Below are positions 1-7,108 of a stretch of 20,700 bases of DNA, in pieces (positions within the stretch are counted from its first letter, which is position 1; every line of letters starts with the position of its first letter). This DNA is from Chloroflexota bacterium. Lineage in GTDB: Bacteria; Chloroflexota; Limnocylindria; QHBO01. Under the pieces are notes generated by a model that made no database searches, was not told the origin of the DNA, and saw only the letters and a list, made by a program, of their open reading frames with translations. Made by a program: the position numbers and the translations under genes. The stretch is from contig JAHFBB010000002.1 in assembly GCA_023250255.1 (NCBI GenBank), positions 1-20,700 on the forward strand, read 5' to 3'.

Positions 1-1390
1 CGATCTCGGTGGAAACGTCCATGAACATGGTGGCCGGGGTCATGTCACCGCGTTCGAAGCCCGTTGCCCAGGTGAGTGGTTTGAACGCCGAACCACTTTG
101 ACGGTAGGCCACCCCGGCGACGTCGTATTGGCCCTGATGCTGGGGCGTCGCCTCGCCGTAGAAATTCGCGCTGCCGACATAGGCGATCACCGCGCCGGTC
201 CGGTAGTTCAGGGTCACGATCGCGTCGTTGTTGATGTTCTTGTCCTGGAGGGTCTTGATCCAGGTCAGGGCATCGGCGCCGTACTTCGCCTCCAGTTCGG
301 CATCGGTCATCCGGTCGAGGTCATACCCGATGGACGCCCATTTCTCCGCTGCCAGCTGGTAGCCCGTGTAATCGAGGGTGGTTTCGATCTGCAGTCCGGC
401 GCGGTCGATGGCGTCCTCGCTGCCGAGCAATTCAGCAGCCTCGCGACGAACCGCATTGACGAAATGCGGGGCCAGATAGCGTGGCGTCACCGGCACCTGG
501 ACATAGACCGATTCCGCCTCGACGGCGGTTCGCTGGGCGCTGGTGATGTACGACAGGTCTTCCATCCCGGCCAGCACGTAGCGCTGGACCCGGATGCAGT
601 CGGCAGTGTCCGGGACGAACAGAAGCGTCCCGCCGTTCCTGTCATCGACCGGAATTCCAGCCAGGGTGGGATCGAGATGAGATGGAGCGCGAACCAACCC
701 GGCGACCAGGGACGCATTTCCCACGGTGATTTCGTTGGTGGGATCGGTCTGGAGGAAGTCCTTGCCAAAGTAGCGATCCATGGCCGCCCACACGCCGTAC
801 GCCTGGTTGCCGTAGTAGATCTGGTTCAGGTAGATCTCCATGATCTGCTCCTTCCCCTCCCGGCCGGCGTACGCCGCGTCGAGGCGAAGGGCGAGCATGG
901 CTTCCTTGAGCTTGCGCTCGAGCTGGCGACCCGGGTCGGCGAGCAGGTCGGCGGGCAGCAACAGGTTCTTGACGACCTGCTGGCAGATGGTCGACGCGCC
1001 GGAAATGACCTCGCCCGCCGAGATGTTCTGCAGGAACGCGCGAACGATGGCGCGCGGATCGACGCACGGGTTATCCCAGAACGTCCGATCCTCGGCCGCA
1101 ACGGTCGCCTCGACGATCACGGTGGGAATCTGATCGTAGGTAACCACCTTGCGGTTGGTGACCGCAAAGGTCGCCAGCTCGGTGCCGTCCGCCGAGACGA
1201 CAACCGACCCTTGTTCGGGGTTGTAGTCGGCCAGCGAATCAATGTCCGGCAGCGAGTTGGCATACGAGAAATAGAGGGCGAGCGCGGCGATCACCATGCC
1301 TATCGCCATCAGGGCGAACCCACCAAGAATCACGGCGGGGATGGGGTGGATGCGGGGACCGGCTGCGCTGCCCGAGCGGGGGACGGTCAT
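1..1390 (-). CDS. Class A penicillin-binding protein (GT51 glycosyltransferase + transpeptidase), 3' end outside window
   Basis: Bifunctional peptidoglycan synthase: it polymerises lipid II glycan and cross-links stem peptides outside the membrane. Reading leftward from ATG at 1390, about 463 codons are open to the window edge, so the rest of the transpeptidase domain is missing. Residues about 18-42 form one transmembrane anchor. The GT51 domain follows, with the EDRTFW motif carrying the catalytic Glu100, then GASTICQQVVKN (131-142) and MEIYLNQIYYG (184-194) with the second acidic residue Glu185. The transpeptidase begins later, and SGSAFKP gives the SxxK nucleophile Ser434 and Lys437. The SxN and KTG motifs lie beyond the window. 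Oddly, Cys109 and Cys136 replace usual GT51 residues. The gene is divergent from tyrS. An extended -10-like element 10 nt before the ATG suggests a leaderless transcript. The family call is firm; the exact PBP subgroup is not. Confidence 0.93.
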   Translation of the reverse strand, partial: MTVPRSGSAAGPRIHPIPAVILGGFALMAIGMVIAALALYFSYANSLPDIDSLADYNPEQGSVVVSADGTELATFAVTNRKVVTYDQIPTVIVEATVAAEDRTFWDNPCVDPRAIVRAFLQNISAGEVISGASTICQQVVKNLLLPADLLADPGRQLERKLKEAMLALRLDAAYAGREGKEQIMEIYLNQIYYGNQAYGVWAAMDRYFGKDFLQTDPTNEITVGNASLVAGLVRAPSHLDPTLAGIPVDDRNGGTLLFVPDTADCIRVQRYVLAGMEDLSYITSAQRTAVEAESVYVQVPVTPRYLAPHFVNAVRREAAELLGSEDAIDRAGLQIETTLDYTGYQLAAEKWASIGYDLDRMTDAELEAKYGADALTWIKTLQDKNINNDAIVTLNYRTGAVIAYVGSANFYGEATPQHQGQYDVAGVAYRQSGSAFKPLTWATGFERGDMTPATMFMDVSTEI

Positions 1391-1400
1391 GCGGGGGCCG

Positions 1401-1406
1401 ACATTA
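1401..1406 (-). promoter_or_regulatory. Putative -10 element (TAATGT, extended TGC) of the PBP gene
   Basis: Read on the minus strand, TGCTAATGT is an extended -10-like element ending 10 nt before the PBP ATG at 1390. Transcription would start about at the initiation codon, giving a leaderless or near-leaderless mRNA; no Shine-Dalgarno sequence stands before the ATG. I see no convincing -35. This is a visual pattern call, supported by the same arrangement at two other genes in the window. Confidence 0.45.
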
Positions 1407-1460
1407 GCAGAGGAAGCCGATTGACGCCGAGGGTGCCCTCCCGTCGCCCAGGAGGCGGGC

Positions 1461-1466
1461 TACACT
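1461..1466 (+). promoter_or_regulatory. tyrS: Putative -10 element (TACACT) of tyrS
   Basis: TACACT ends 9 nt before the tyrS ATG at 1476, which predicts a transcript starting at or within a few bases of the start codon. AGGAGG at 1450-1455 lies upstream of this -10 and is too far from the ATG to serve as its ribosome binding site. No clear -35 is visible at the normal distance. Confidence 0.45.
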
Positions 1467-1475
1467 CGGCCCCCG

Positions 1476-2687
1476 ATGGATCACTCTGCCGAGGCCGTTG
1501 ACCGGCTGCTGACCCGCCGCGTTGCCCAGGTGGTCGAACGAGATGCGCTGCGCCAGATGCTGCTGACCAGCAACCGGCCGTTACGCATCAAACTCGGCTT
1601 CGATCCGACCAGTCCGGACCTGCATCTTGGTCACGGCGTGGTACTGGAGCGGCTCCGTTCGTTCCAGGATCTTGGCCACCTCGCCGTGCTGGTCGTGGGC
1701 GATACGACCGCCCAGCTCGGCGATCCGTCAGAACGAAACATCACCCGGCCAATGCTCACCCCCGACCAGGTTCGGGCCAATGCCCAGACCTACCTCGACC
1801 AGTTTTTCCGGGTGGTGGACGAACAGCGGACCGAGGTGCGCTGGCAGAGCGAGTGGTTTGGCGCCTTTGGGTTGGGTGATGTCGTCCGACTCATGAGCCG
1901 GTTCACGGTCGCGCGGATGATTGAGCGTGACACGTTTGCCGTTCGGCTGGCTGCCGGCGCCCCGATTGCCATGCACGAGACGCTCTACCCGCTCCTCCAG
2001 GCATACGACTCGGTCGCGGTGGAGGCCGATGTGGAACTCGGCGGCACCGATCAGACCTTCAACCTCCTCGTCGGACGGGATATCCAGCGCGACGCGGGCC
2101 AATCACCTCAGCAGATCCTGACCTGTGCACTGCTGGTCGGTCTCGACGGCGAGAAGAAAATGAGCAAGTCCCTGGGCAATGCCATTGGCCTGACCGACCC
2201 ACCCTACGAGCAATATGCCCGGGCGATGAGCATCAGCGATCAGCTCATGACCAACTGGGCGGAGCTGGTGACGCGCTGGGGGGAGGCGGAGATCGCCGGC
2301 TTCACCGCCGAACTCGCAAACGGGTCGGTGCACCCGAAAGTCGCGAAGCAGCGGCTGGCGACGGAGATCGTGAGTCGCTGGCATGGCGATGCGGCTGCCT
2401 CGGTCGCCGCAGCCCGTTGGGATGAAGAGGTCAGCGCCGGTGAGACCGCGGCCGACGCGCCGGAGCACACGATCGCCACCGGTTCGTCCGGCATGGACCT
2501 GCTGGATCTTCTGGTGGGCGCCGGCCTCGCGCGTTCGCGTGGTGAGGCGCGCCGGGCGGTCGGCCAGGGTGGGGTTCGCCTGGACGGCGTGGTCATCGGG
2601 GATGAGCGACAGCGGTTCCAGGCAGGGGATCAGCACGAATTACGGGTTGGCAAGCGATCCGCCGCGCGGGTGATCCTCACCGGCTGA
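1476..2687 (+). CDS. tyrS: Tyrosyl-tRNA synthetase
   Basis: Class I aminoacyl-tRNA synthetase that charges tRNA-Tyr in the cytoplasm. The 403 residues match the usual bacterial length. The HIGH-type signature is HLGH at residues 50-53, preceded by KLGFDPTSPDLH. The tyrosine pocket segment includes AYDSVAVEADVELGGTDQTF, and the class I KMSKS loop is intact at 228-232. An S4 RNA-binding domain occupies about the last 65 residues (LLVGAGLARSRGEARRAV through VRLDG). HLGH followed by the ELGGTDQTFN context resembles the TyrZ-like (type 2) group, but I cannot settle the subgroup by eye. The ATG at 1476 has a -10-like hexamer 9 nt upstream, so it is probably read from a leaderless transcript. It converges on the EF-G-like gene with a 15-nt gap and no obvious terminator hairpin. 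Confidence 0.97.
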   Translation: MDHSAEAVDRLLTRRVAQVVERDALRQMLLTSNRPLRIKLGFDPTSPDLHLGHGVVLERLRSFQDLGHLAVLVVGDTTAQLGDPSERNITRPMLTPDQVRANAQTYLDQFFRVVDEQRTEVRWQSEWFGAFGLGDVVRLMSRFTVARMIERDTFAVRLAAGAPIAMHETLYPLLQAYDSVAVEADVELGGTDQTFNLLVGRDIQRDAGQSPQQILTCALLVGLDGEKKMSKSLGNAIGLTDPPYEQYARAMSISDQLMTNWAELVTRWGEAEIAGFTAELANGSVHPKVAKQRLATEIVSRWHGDAAASVAAARWDEEVSAGETAADAPEHTIATGSSGMDLLDLLVGAGLARSRGEARRAVGQGGVRLDGVVIGDERQRFQAGDQHELRVGKRSAARVILTG

Positions 2688-2702
2688 TCGGCGCGGGAAC
2701 GG

Positions 2703-4778
2703 CTAGTGCTTCTCGCCAGCTCCGACTTTGGCCTGGTGTTCGGCGATGACCTTGTCGGCGATGGCCGTGGGGACCTCCGCGTAATGGTCCAGGCGCTGAC
2801 TGAATCGACCCTGGCCCTGGGTGATGCTCCGCAACTCGGTCGCATAGTGGAACATTTCCGCCTGCGGGACCTGGGCGCGGAGGTACTGATGCCCATCCTT
2901 GGAGTCCATCCCCAGGACGTGCCCGCGTTTGGCGGTGATCTGGCCCATGACGTCGCCCATGTAGTCCTCGGGAACGACGACCTCGACTTCGAGAATTGGC
3001 TCGAGCAGGGCCGGATTTGCCTCGGTGAAGGCACGCTTGAGCGCCTGGGAGGCCGCGATCCGGAAGGCCATCTCGGATGAATCGACGGTGTGATAGGAGC
3101 CGTCGACCAGGGTTGCGCTCATGTCGACCACCGGGTAGCCGGCAAGCACCCCCTCAGCCATCGATTCGCGCAGGCCTTTCTCCACGGCGGGGATGTATTG
3201 CTTGGGCACCACTCCGCCCACGATTCGGTCGCCAAATGTGAATCCGCTTCCCGGTTCGCCGGGAGCGAACTCGACCACCACGTGGCCGAACTGGCCGTGA
3301 CCGCCGGTTTGACGCTTGAAGCGGTTGTCGATCCGGGCCGGGCGGCGGATAGTTTCGCGATAGGGAACGCGGGGCGTGCCAACTTTCACCGCAGCGCCGA
3401 ACTTGCGTTTCAGTCGGTCCACGATGACGTCCACGTGCGCGTCACCCATTGCCGTCAAGATCGTCTCGCCGGTTCCCTCCTCGCGGTGGACGCGCATGCA
3501 CGGCTCTTCCTCCAGCATGCGATTGAGGGCCTGGCCGAGCTTGTCGAGGTCTGCCTTCGATTCGGGCTCGACGCTGACCTGCAGGGTTGGGTCGGGGAAG
3601 GTGAACTTCCCCAGGTCGACCGCGGCCGGCCGATCGCCGACCAGGGTGTCACCAATATGGGTCGAGACCAGCTTGGCCACGGCCACGATATCGCCCGGCC
3701 CAGCTTTGGGAAGATTCTCCTGCTCCTTGCCCTGCAGGCCGAGAAGGTTGCCGATCCGCTCTTCTTCCTTGCGGGTCGCGTTGAACAGATGGCCCTGCGA
3801 GGAGAGGCTGCCCGAGACAACCCGAAAGGTAGTCAGCCGGCCGACGAACGGGTCGGCGATGGTCTTGACCACCTGGGCCACAAACGGTCCGGCCGGGTCG
3901 GGTTCGATACGCTTGCCGTCGACGGTGGTCCGCCCACCCACCTCCGCCGGCGAGGGGACGTGGCGAACGATCATCGAGATCAACTCGCGCACGCCGATGT
4001 TCTTCAGCGCGCTGCCGACGAAGACCGGCACCACCGATCCCTCACGCGTTCCCTTGTGGAGGGCAGCCTCGATTTCGTCGTCGGCGATCTCGTCCCCGTC
4101 GAGGTAGCGCAGCATGAGGTCATCGGAGGCTTCGGCGGCCGCCTCGACTAGAGAGACGCGGCGAGCCTCCTCGACGGTCCGCATGTCGTCGGGGATGGGC
4201 ACTTCGGTGGGTTTGCCCCCCTCGTAGACCGACGCGTGCTGTTCCACCACGTCGACGTAGCCGCGAAACGACTCGGCTGAGCCGATGGGCAGGTAGACGG
4301 GGGCGATCTTCGCGCCGAATGCGGCCTTCAACTGATCGAGCACCGCGTCGTAGTTCGCGTTTTCGCGATCCATCTTGTTGACGAACACCATGCGCGGCAG
4401 CCCGCGGACATCAGCCAGGTCCCAGACGGCGCGGGTTCCAACCTCGACACCGGCAGTGGCGTCAACGACCACGATGGCGGCGTCCACCGCGGCAAGCGCC
4501 TCGACGACATCCGCCTGGAAGTCCGCGTAGCCAGGCGTGTCGACCACCGTGATTCGCGCGTCATCGGCTTCGAAGCTGGCCATCGCCAGGTTGATCGAAT
4601 GGTGGCGCCGCTGCTCGTCGGGATCGTGGTCGAGGGCGGCGGTGCCCGATTCGACCGAACCAAGTCGGGCAAGGACGCCGGCGTCGAAGAGCATGGCCTC
4701 GGCCAGGCTGGTCTTTCCCGCCCCACCATGGGAGATGAGGGCAATGTTGCGGATCCGGTCAGGCGTGGTCGGCTTCAT
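2703..4778 (-). CDS. fusA2: Elongation factor G-like GTPase (EF-G2 type)
   Basis: Translational GTPase related to EF-G, 691 residues, about full EF-G length. The P-loop is SHGGAGKT (16-23), not the AHIDAGKT of canonical EF-G. G3 is DTPGYADF (80-87) and G4 is NKMD (134-137). The switch I region has QRRHHSINLA where canonical EF-G has ERGITI. Domains II-V follow, including domain IV FKRQTGGHGQFGHVVVEF and the C-terminal MGDVMGQITAKRGHVLGMD. The HGGAGKT loop is typical of the EF-G-like paralogues (EF-G2), whose cellular role is less settled than that of fusA. No rpsL, rpsG or tuf is adjacent, which also argues for a paralogue. The ATG at 4778 follows AGGAGA with about 4 nt spacing, and a perfect TATAAT lies 30 nt upstream. 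Confidence 0.92.
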   Translation of the reverse strand: MKPTTPDRIRNIALISHGGAGKTSLAEAMLFDAGVLARLGSVESGTAALDHDPDEQRRHHSINLAMASFEADDARITVVDTPGYADFQADVVEALAAVDAAIVVVDATAGVEVGTRAVWDLADVRGLPRMVFVNKMDRENANYDAVLDQLKAAFGAKIAPVYLPIGSAESFRGYVDVVEQHASVYEGGKPTEVPIPDDMRTVEEARRVSLVEAAAEASDDLMLRYLDGDEIADDEIEAALHKGTREGSVVPVFVGSALKNIGVRELISMIVRHVPSPAEVGGRTTVDGKRIEPDPAGPFVAQVVKTIADPFVGRLTTFRVVSGSLSSQGHLFNATRKEEERIGNLLGLQGKEQENLPKAGPGDIVAVAKLVSTHIGDTLVGDRPAAVDLGKFTFPDPTLQVSVEPESKADLDKLGQALNRMLEEEPCMRVHREEGTGETILTAMGDAHVDVIVDRLKRKFGAAVKVGTPRVPYRETIRRPARIDNRFKRQTGGHGQFGHVVVEFAPGEPGSGFTFGDRIVGGVVPKQYIPAVEKGLRESMAEGVLAGYPVVDMSATLVDGSYHTVDSSEMAFRIAASQALKRAFTEANPALLEPILEVEVVVPEDYMGDVMGQITAKRGHVLGMDSKDGHQYLRAQVPQAEMFHYATELRSITQGQGRFSQRLDHYAEVPTAIADKVIAEHQAKVGAGEKH

Positions 4779-4808
4779 CGGTCTCCTGCGGTCAATGGCG
4801 GTCCGCGG

Positions 4809-4814
4809 ATTATA
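4809..4814 (-). promoter_or_regulatory. -10 element TATAAT of the EF-G-like gene
   Basis: On the minus strand this is a perfect TATAAT, ending 30 nt before the ATG at 4778 and followed by AGGAGA as a ribosome binding site. The predicted leader is about 20-25 nt. I see no strong -35. The yebC promoter lies about 30 nt away on the other strand, so the two divergent transcripts share one control region of under 100 bp. Confidence 0.6.
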
Positions 4815-4843
4815 GGAGGGACCGATGATCGGGCTGGCCCGGG

Positions 4844-4872
4844 TAGAATCGTGAGCGAGACGAACGAGGAGA
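4844..4872 (+). promoter_or_regulatory. -10 element (TAGAAT) and ribosome binding site of the yebC operon
   Basis: TAGAAT at 4844-4849 is a good -10 match 27 nt before the yebC ATG at 4877. GAGGAGA at 4866-4872 is a strong Shine-Dalgarno sequence with 4 nt spacing. This promoter would drive yebC-ruvC-ruvA and the CoA-binding gene, because each downstream gene overlaps its predecessor by 4 nt and leaves no room for separate promoters. Confidence 0.55.
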
Positions 4873-4876
4873 ACCG

Positions 4877-5638
4877 ATGTCCGGCCACAGCAAGTGGTCG
4901 CAGATCAAGCGACAGAAGGGCGCCAACGATGCCAAGCGTGGGGCGCTGTTCACCAAATTGACACGCGAGATCATCGTTGCCGCCCGCGCTGGGGGCGGAG
5001 ACGTGGATGCGAACTACCGCCTCCGAATGGCCGTGGACAAGGCACGCGCTTCGAGCATGCCGGTCGACAACATCAAGCGCGCCATCGAGCGCGCCGCCGG
5101 TAGTGGCGCGGATGCTGAGCAATACGAGGAAATCACCTACGAGGGCTTCGGGCCGGCGAACGTCGCGGTGATCGTGGCGGCCATGACCGACAACAAGAAC
5201 CGCACGGCCAGCGACGTGCGCAGCATTTTCACCAAGGCCGGGGGCTCCCTTGGGCCGGTCGCGTGGCAATTCACTCATCGCGGGCTGATCACCGTCCTGC
5301 TCAACGGCAGCGACCCCGACGAAGTCACCCTGACGGCCATCGACGCCGGTGCCGTCGATGTCGGTGGCCCAGAGGCAGGAACGTTGCGCGTCGAGACCGA
5401 ACCCGGCAACCTGGAGCAGGTCCGCGCAGCCCTCGAGGACCATGGCTTGAGCGTCGAGTCCGCCGAGCTGTCACTCGAGCCAACGACCCGGGTGGAGATC
5501 GCCGGCGACCGTGACGCGCGCAGCGTGCTGACCTTCATCGAACGGCTGGAGGACCTCGAGGACGTCCAGGCGGTGTACGCCAACTTCGACATTCCCGACG
5601 CGCTGATGGAGCAACTCGAAGCATCGGTCGTCGGTTGA
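4877..5638 (+). CDS. yebC: YebC/TACO1 family protein
   Basis: Member of the conserved YebC/PmpR/TACO1 family, 253 residues, normal length. The start MSGHSKWSQIKRQKGANDAKRG is the family's diagnostic N-terminus. The middle contains YEGFGPANVAVIV and the region TDNKNRTASDVRSIFTKAGG, also family hallmarks. Members have been described as transcriptional regulators and, for TACO1 and some bacterial homologues, as factors helping ribosomes through difficult sequences such as polyproline; I cannot tell which role applies here. It is the first gene of an operon with ruvC and ruvA, a widespread arrangement. Its TGA overlaps the TTG start of ruvC (TTGA at 5635-5638), which suggests translational coupling. 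Confidence 0.97.
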   Translation: MSGHSKWSQIKRQKGANDAKRGALFTKLTREIIVAARAGGGDVDANYRLRMAVDKARASSMPVDNIKRAIERAAGSGADAEQYEEITYEGFGPANVAVIVAAMTDNKNRTASDVRSIFTKAGGSLGPVAWQFTHRGLITVLLNGSDPDEVTLTAIDAGAVDVGGPEAGTLRVETEPGNLEQVRAALEDHGLSVESAELSLEPTTRVEIAGDRDARSVLTFIERLEDLEDVQAVYANFDIPDALMEQLEASVVG

Positions 5639-6111
5639 TTGCACTCGGCATTGATCCGGGTACGGCTGCCTGTGGCTTCGGCGTGGTGGCCTCGGAAGGT
5701 TCCACCCTGCGCTTCATTGATGCCGGCACGGTGCGCACCGATCCAGCCCACAGCGATGCGACCCGGCTGGCCGAGCTGGCGGGTGCGCTGGAGCGGATCA
5801 TCGATCAGCACCACCCGGACCGGGTGGCCGTTGAACGGCTCTTCTTCCAGCGCAACGTGCGGACGGCCATGACCGTTGGTCAGGCGCGCGGCGTGGCCTT
5901 GCTGGTGGCCGCCCGCCGCGGGTTGCCGGTGGGGGAGCCGACACCCAGCGAGGTCAAACTTGCGGTCTGTGGCAGCGGCACCGCCGGCAAGAAGCAGGTG
6001 GCGACCATGGTCGGCCGGCTGCTCGGCATTCAACTCAACGGCGCGGGTGACGACGCAACCGATGCGTTGGCAGTGGCCATCGGTGCCCTGCGGCGCGGAG
6101 CGAGCGCATGA
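5635..6111 (+). CDS. ruvC: Holliday junction endonuclease RuvC
   Basis: Homodimeric resolvase that nicks Holliday junctions symmetrically during recombinational repair. The 158 residues have the RNase H-like fold signature. GIDPGT supplies the first catalytic Asp7, VAVERLF the Glu67, and DDATDALAVAI the C-terminal acidic pair (Asp140/Asp143). All four metal-binding positions appear present. The start is TTG at 5635: it overlaps the yebC stop as TTGA, and starting there gives the canonical N-terminus with ALGIDPGT immediately after. The 3' end overlaps ruvA as ATGA. The gene lies between yebC and ruvA, as in many bacteria. Confidence 0.96.
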   Translation: MIALGIDPGTAACGFGVVASEGSTLRFIDAGTVRTDPAHSDATRLAELAGALERIIDQHHPDRVAVERLFFQRNVRTAMTVGQARGVALLVAARRGLPVGEPTPSEVKLAVCGSGTAGKKQVATMVGRLLGIQLNGAGDDATDALAVAIGALRRGASA

Positions 6112-6683
6112 TCGGTTCTCTGCGCGGCCCGGTCAGCCACATCGGCCTGGACAACGTGATCATCGACATTGGAGGGGTTGGCTATCGGGTGGTCGTCGCG
6201 CCGGCGGTGATCGCACGCCTGCGGGTCGGCAGCGAGGCGACCCTGTTCATCCATCACCTTGTCCGCGATGACGCCCAGGCCCTCTTCGGCTTCGCTCGGC
6301 CGGAGGAACTTGGCTTCTTCGAACTGCTGATGACCGTTACCGGGGTCGGGCCGCGGCTGGCCATGGCGATCATCGGCGCGCACCCGGTTACGCGTCTCCA
6401 GATGGCTATCGTCACCGACGACCTGGACGTGCTGACCTCCGTGTCGGGCGTCGGCCGGAAGACGGCCCAACGGATCGTGTTGGAGCTCAAGGAGAAGATT
6501 CACGCCGCCGGGATTGCGGTCGGGCCAGGGGCCGTGGCGGATTCCGATGTCGTCGCGGCGCTCGAGTCGCTCGGCTATACCGCGACCGAGGCGCGGCGGG
6601 CCGCCGGCAGCGTGGTCGGGGTGGACGGCGGCCTCGATCAACGGATACGCGCGGCACTCCAGGAGTTGGCCCGGTCACGGTGA
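6108..6683 (+). CDS. ruvA: Holliday junction branch migration protein RuvA
   Basis: DNA-binding subunit of the RuvAB branch migration motor; tetramers clamp the four-way junction and load RuvB. The 191 residues start with MIGSLRGPV, the OB-fold domain I. Two helix-hairpin-helix motifs follow, GVGPRLAMAI (about residues 79-88) and GVGRKTAQRI (about 114-123). The C-terminal domain III that contacts RuvB (DVVAALESLGYTATEARRA) is present. The ATG overlaps the ruvC stop (ATGA). ruvB, which usually comes next, is absent: the following gene is a CoA-binding protein, so RuvB must be encoded elsewhere. Confidence 0.96.
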   Translation: MIGSLRGPVSHIGLDNVIIDIGGVGYRVVVAPAVIARLRVGSEATLFIHHLVRDDAQALFGFARPEELGFFELLMTVTGVGPRLAMAIIGAHPVTRLQMAIVTDDLDVLTSVSGVGRKTAQRIVLELKEKIHAAGIAVGPGAVADSDVVAALESLGYTATEARRAAGSVVGVDGGLDQRIRAALQELARSR

Positions 6684-7108
6684 GCGATCCCCAGCAGGCG
6701 AGTATCGAGCATGTCTTGCGGGAGACCACCACCTGGGCGGTCGTGGGCTGCTCCTCGAAGCAATTGCGGCCGAGCCATGGTGTCGCGCGAACCCTGATGA
6801 AGCACGGCTATCGGATGATTCCGGTGAATCCCCGTGAGACCGAGGTCCACGGCCAGACGGCATACGCCGACCTGTTCTCGGCCCAGGCCGACGCCACCGA
6901 AGCGGGACACCCGATCGAGGTGGTCGACATCTTCCGCAACTCGGCCCAGGCCGGAATCCACGTGGACGAGGCGATCGCCATCGGTGCGAAAGCGGTCTGG
7001 CTGCAGCTCGACGTCATCGACGAGGAGGCCGCCGAACGGGCGCGCCAGGCCGGGTTGTGGGTGGTCATGGACCGCTGCCCTGCCATCGAATTGCCCCGGC
7101 TGGGCTAG
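6680..7108 (+). CDS. CoA-binding domain protein (YccU-like)
   Basis: Single-domain Rossmann protein of the CoA_binding_2/YccU family, 142 residues. Visible features are the nucleotide-binding turn WAVVGCSSKQLRPSHGVA near the N-terminus, then YRMIPVNPRETEVHGQTAY, the segment PIEVVDIFRNS and a C-terminal VVMDRCPAIE containing the typical DRC motif. The family resembles the CoA-binding lobe of succinyl-CoA synthetase; its cellular role is unknown. The GTG start at 6680 overlaps the ruvA stop as GTGA, so it is the last gene of the yebC-ruvC-ruvA operon. Its TAG lies inside a CTAG palindrome that is at the same time the stop of the uricase gene on the other strand. Confidence 0.9.
   Translation: MSDPQQASIEHVLRETTTWAVVGCSSKQLRPSHGVARTLMKHGYRMIPVNPRETEVHGQTAYADLFSAQADATEAGHPIEVVDIFRNSAQAGIHVDEAIAIGAKAVWLQLDVIDEEAAERARQAGLWVVMDRCPAIELPRLG

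Noticed and set aside
1421..1426. TTGACG on the plus strand as a -35 for tyrS
   Set aside because: It is 34 nt from the TACACT -10 candidate, twice the normal spacing, and no other -10 lies at the right distance.
98..1501. Long plus-strand open frame (467 codons) antisense to the PBP gene
   Set aside because: Low-complexity translation rich in Gly, Arg, Val and Asp without recognisable domains. The minus strand encodes clear GT51 and transpeptidase motifs, so this is a high-GC shadow frame.
3090..4151. 353-codon plus-strand open frame inside the EF-G-like gene
   Set aside because: His- and Gly-rich shadow translation; the opposite strand is an unambiguous GTPase.
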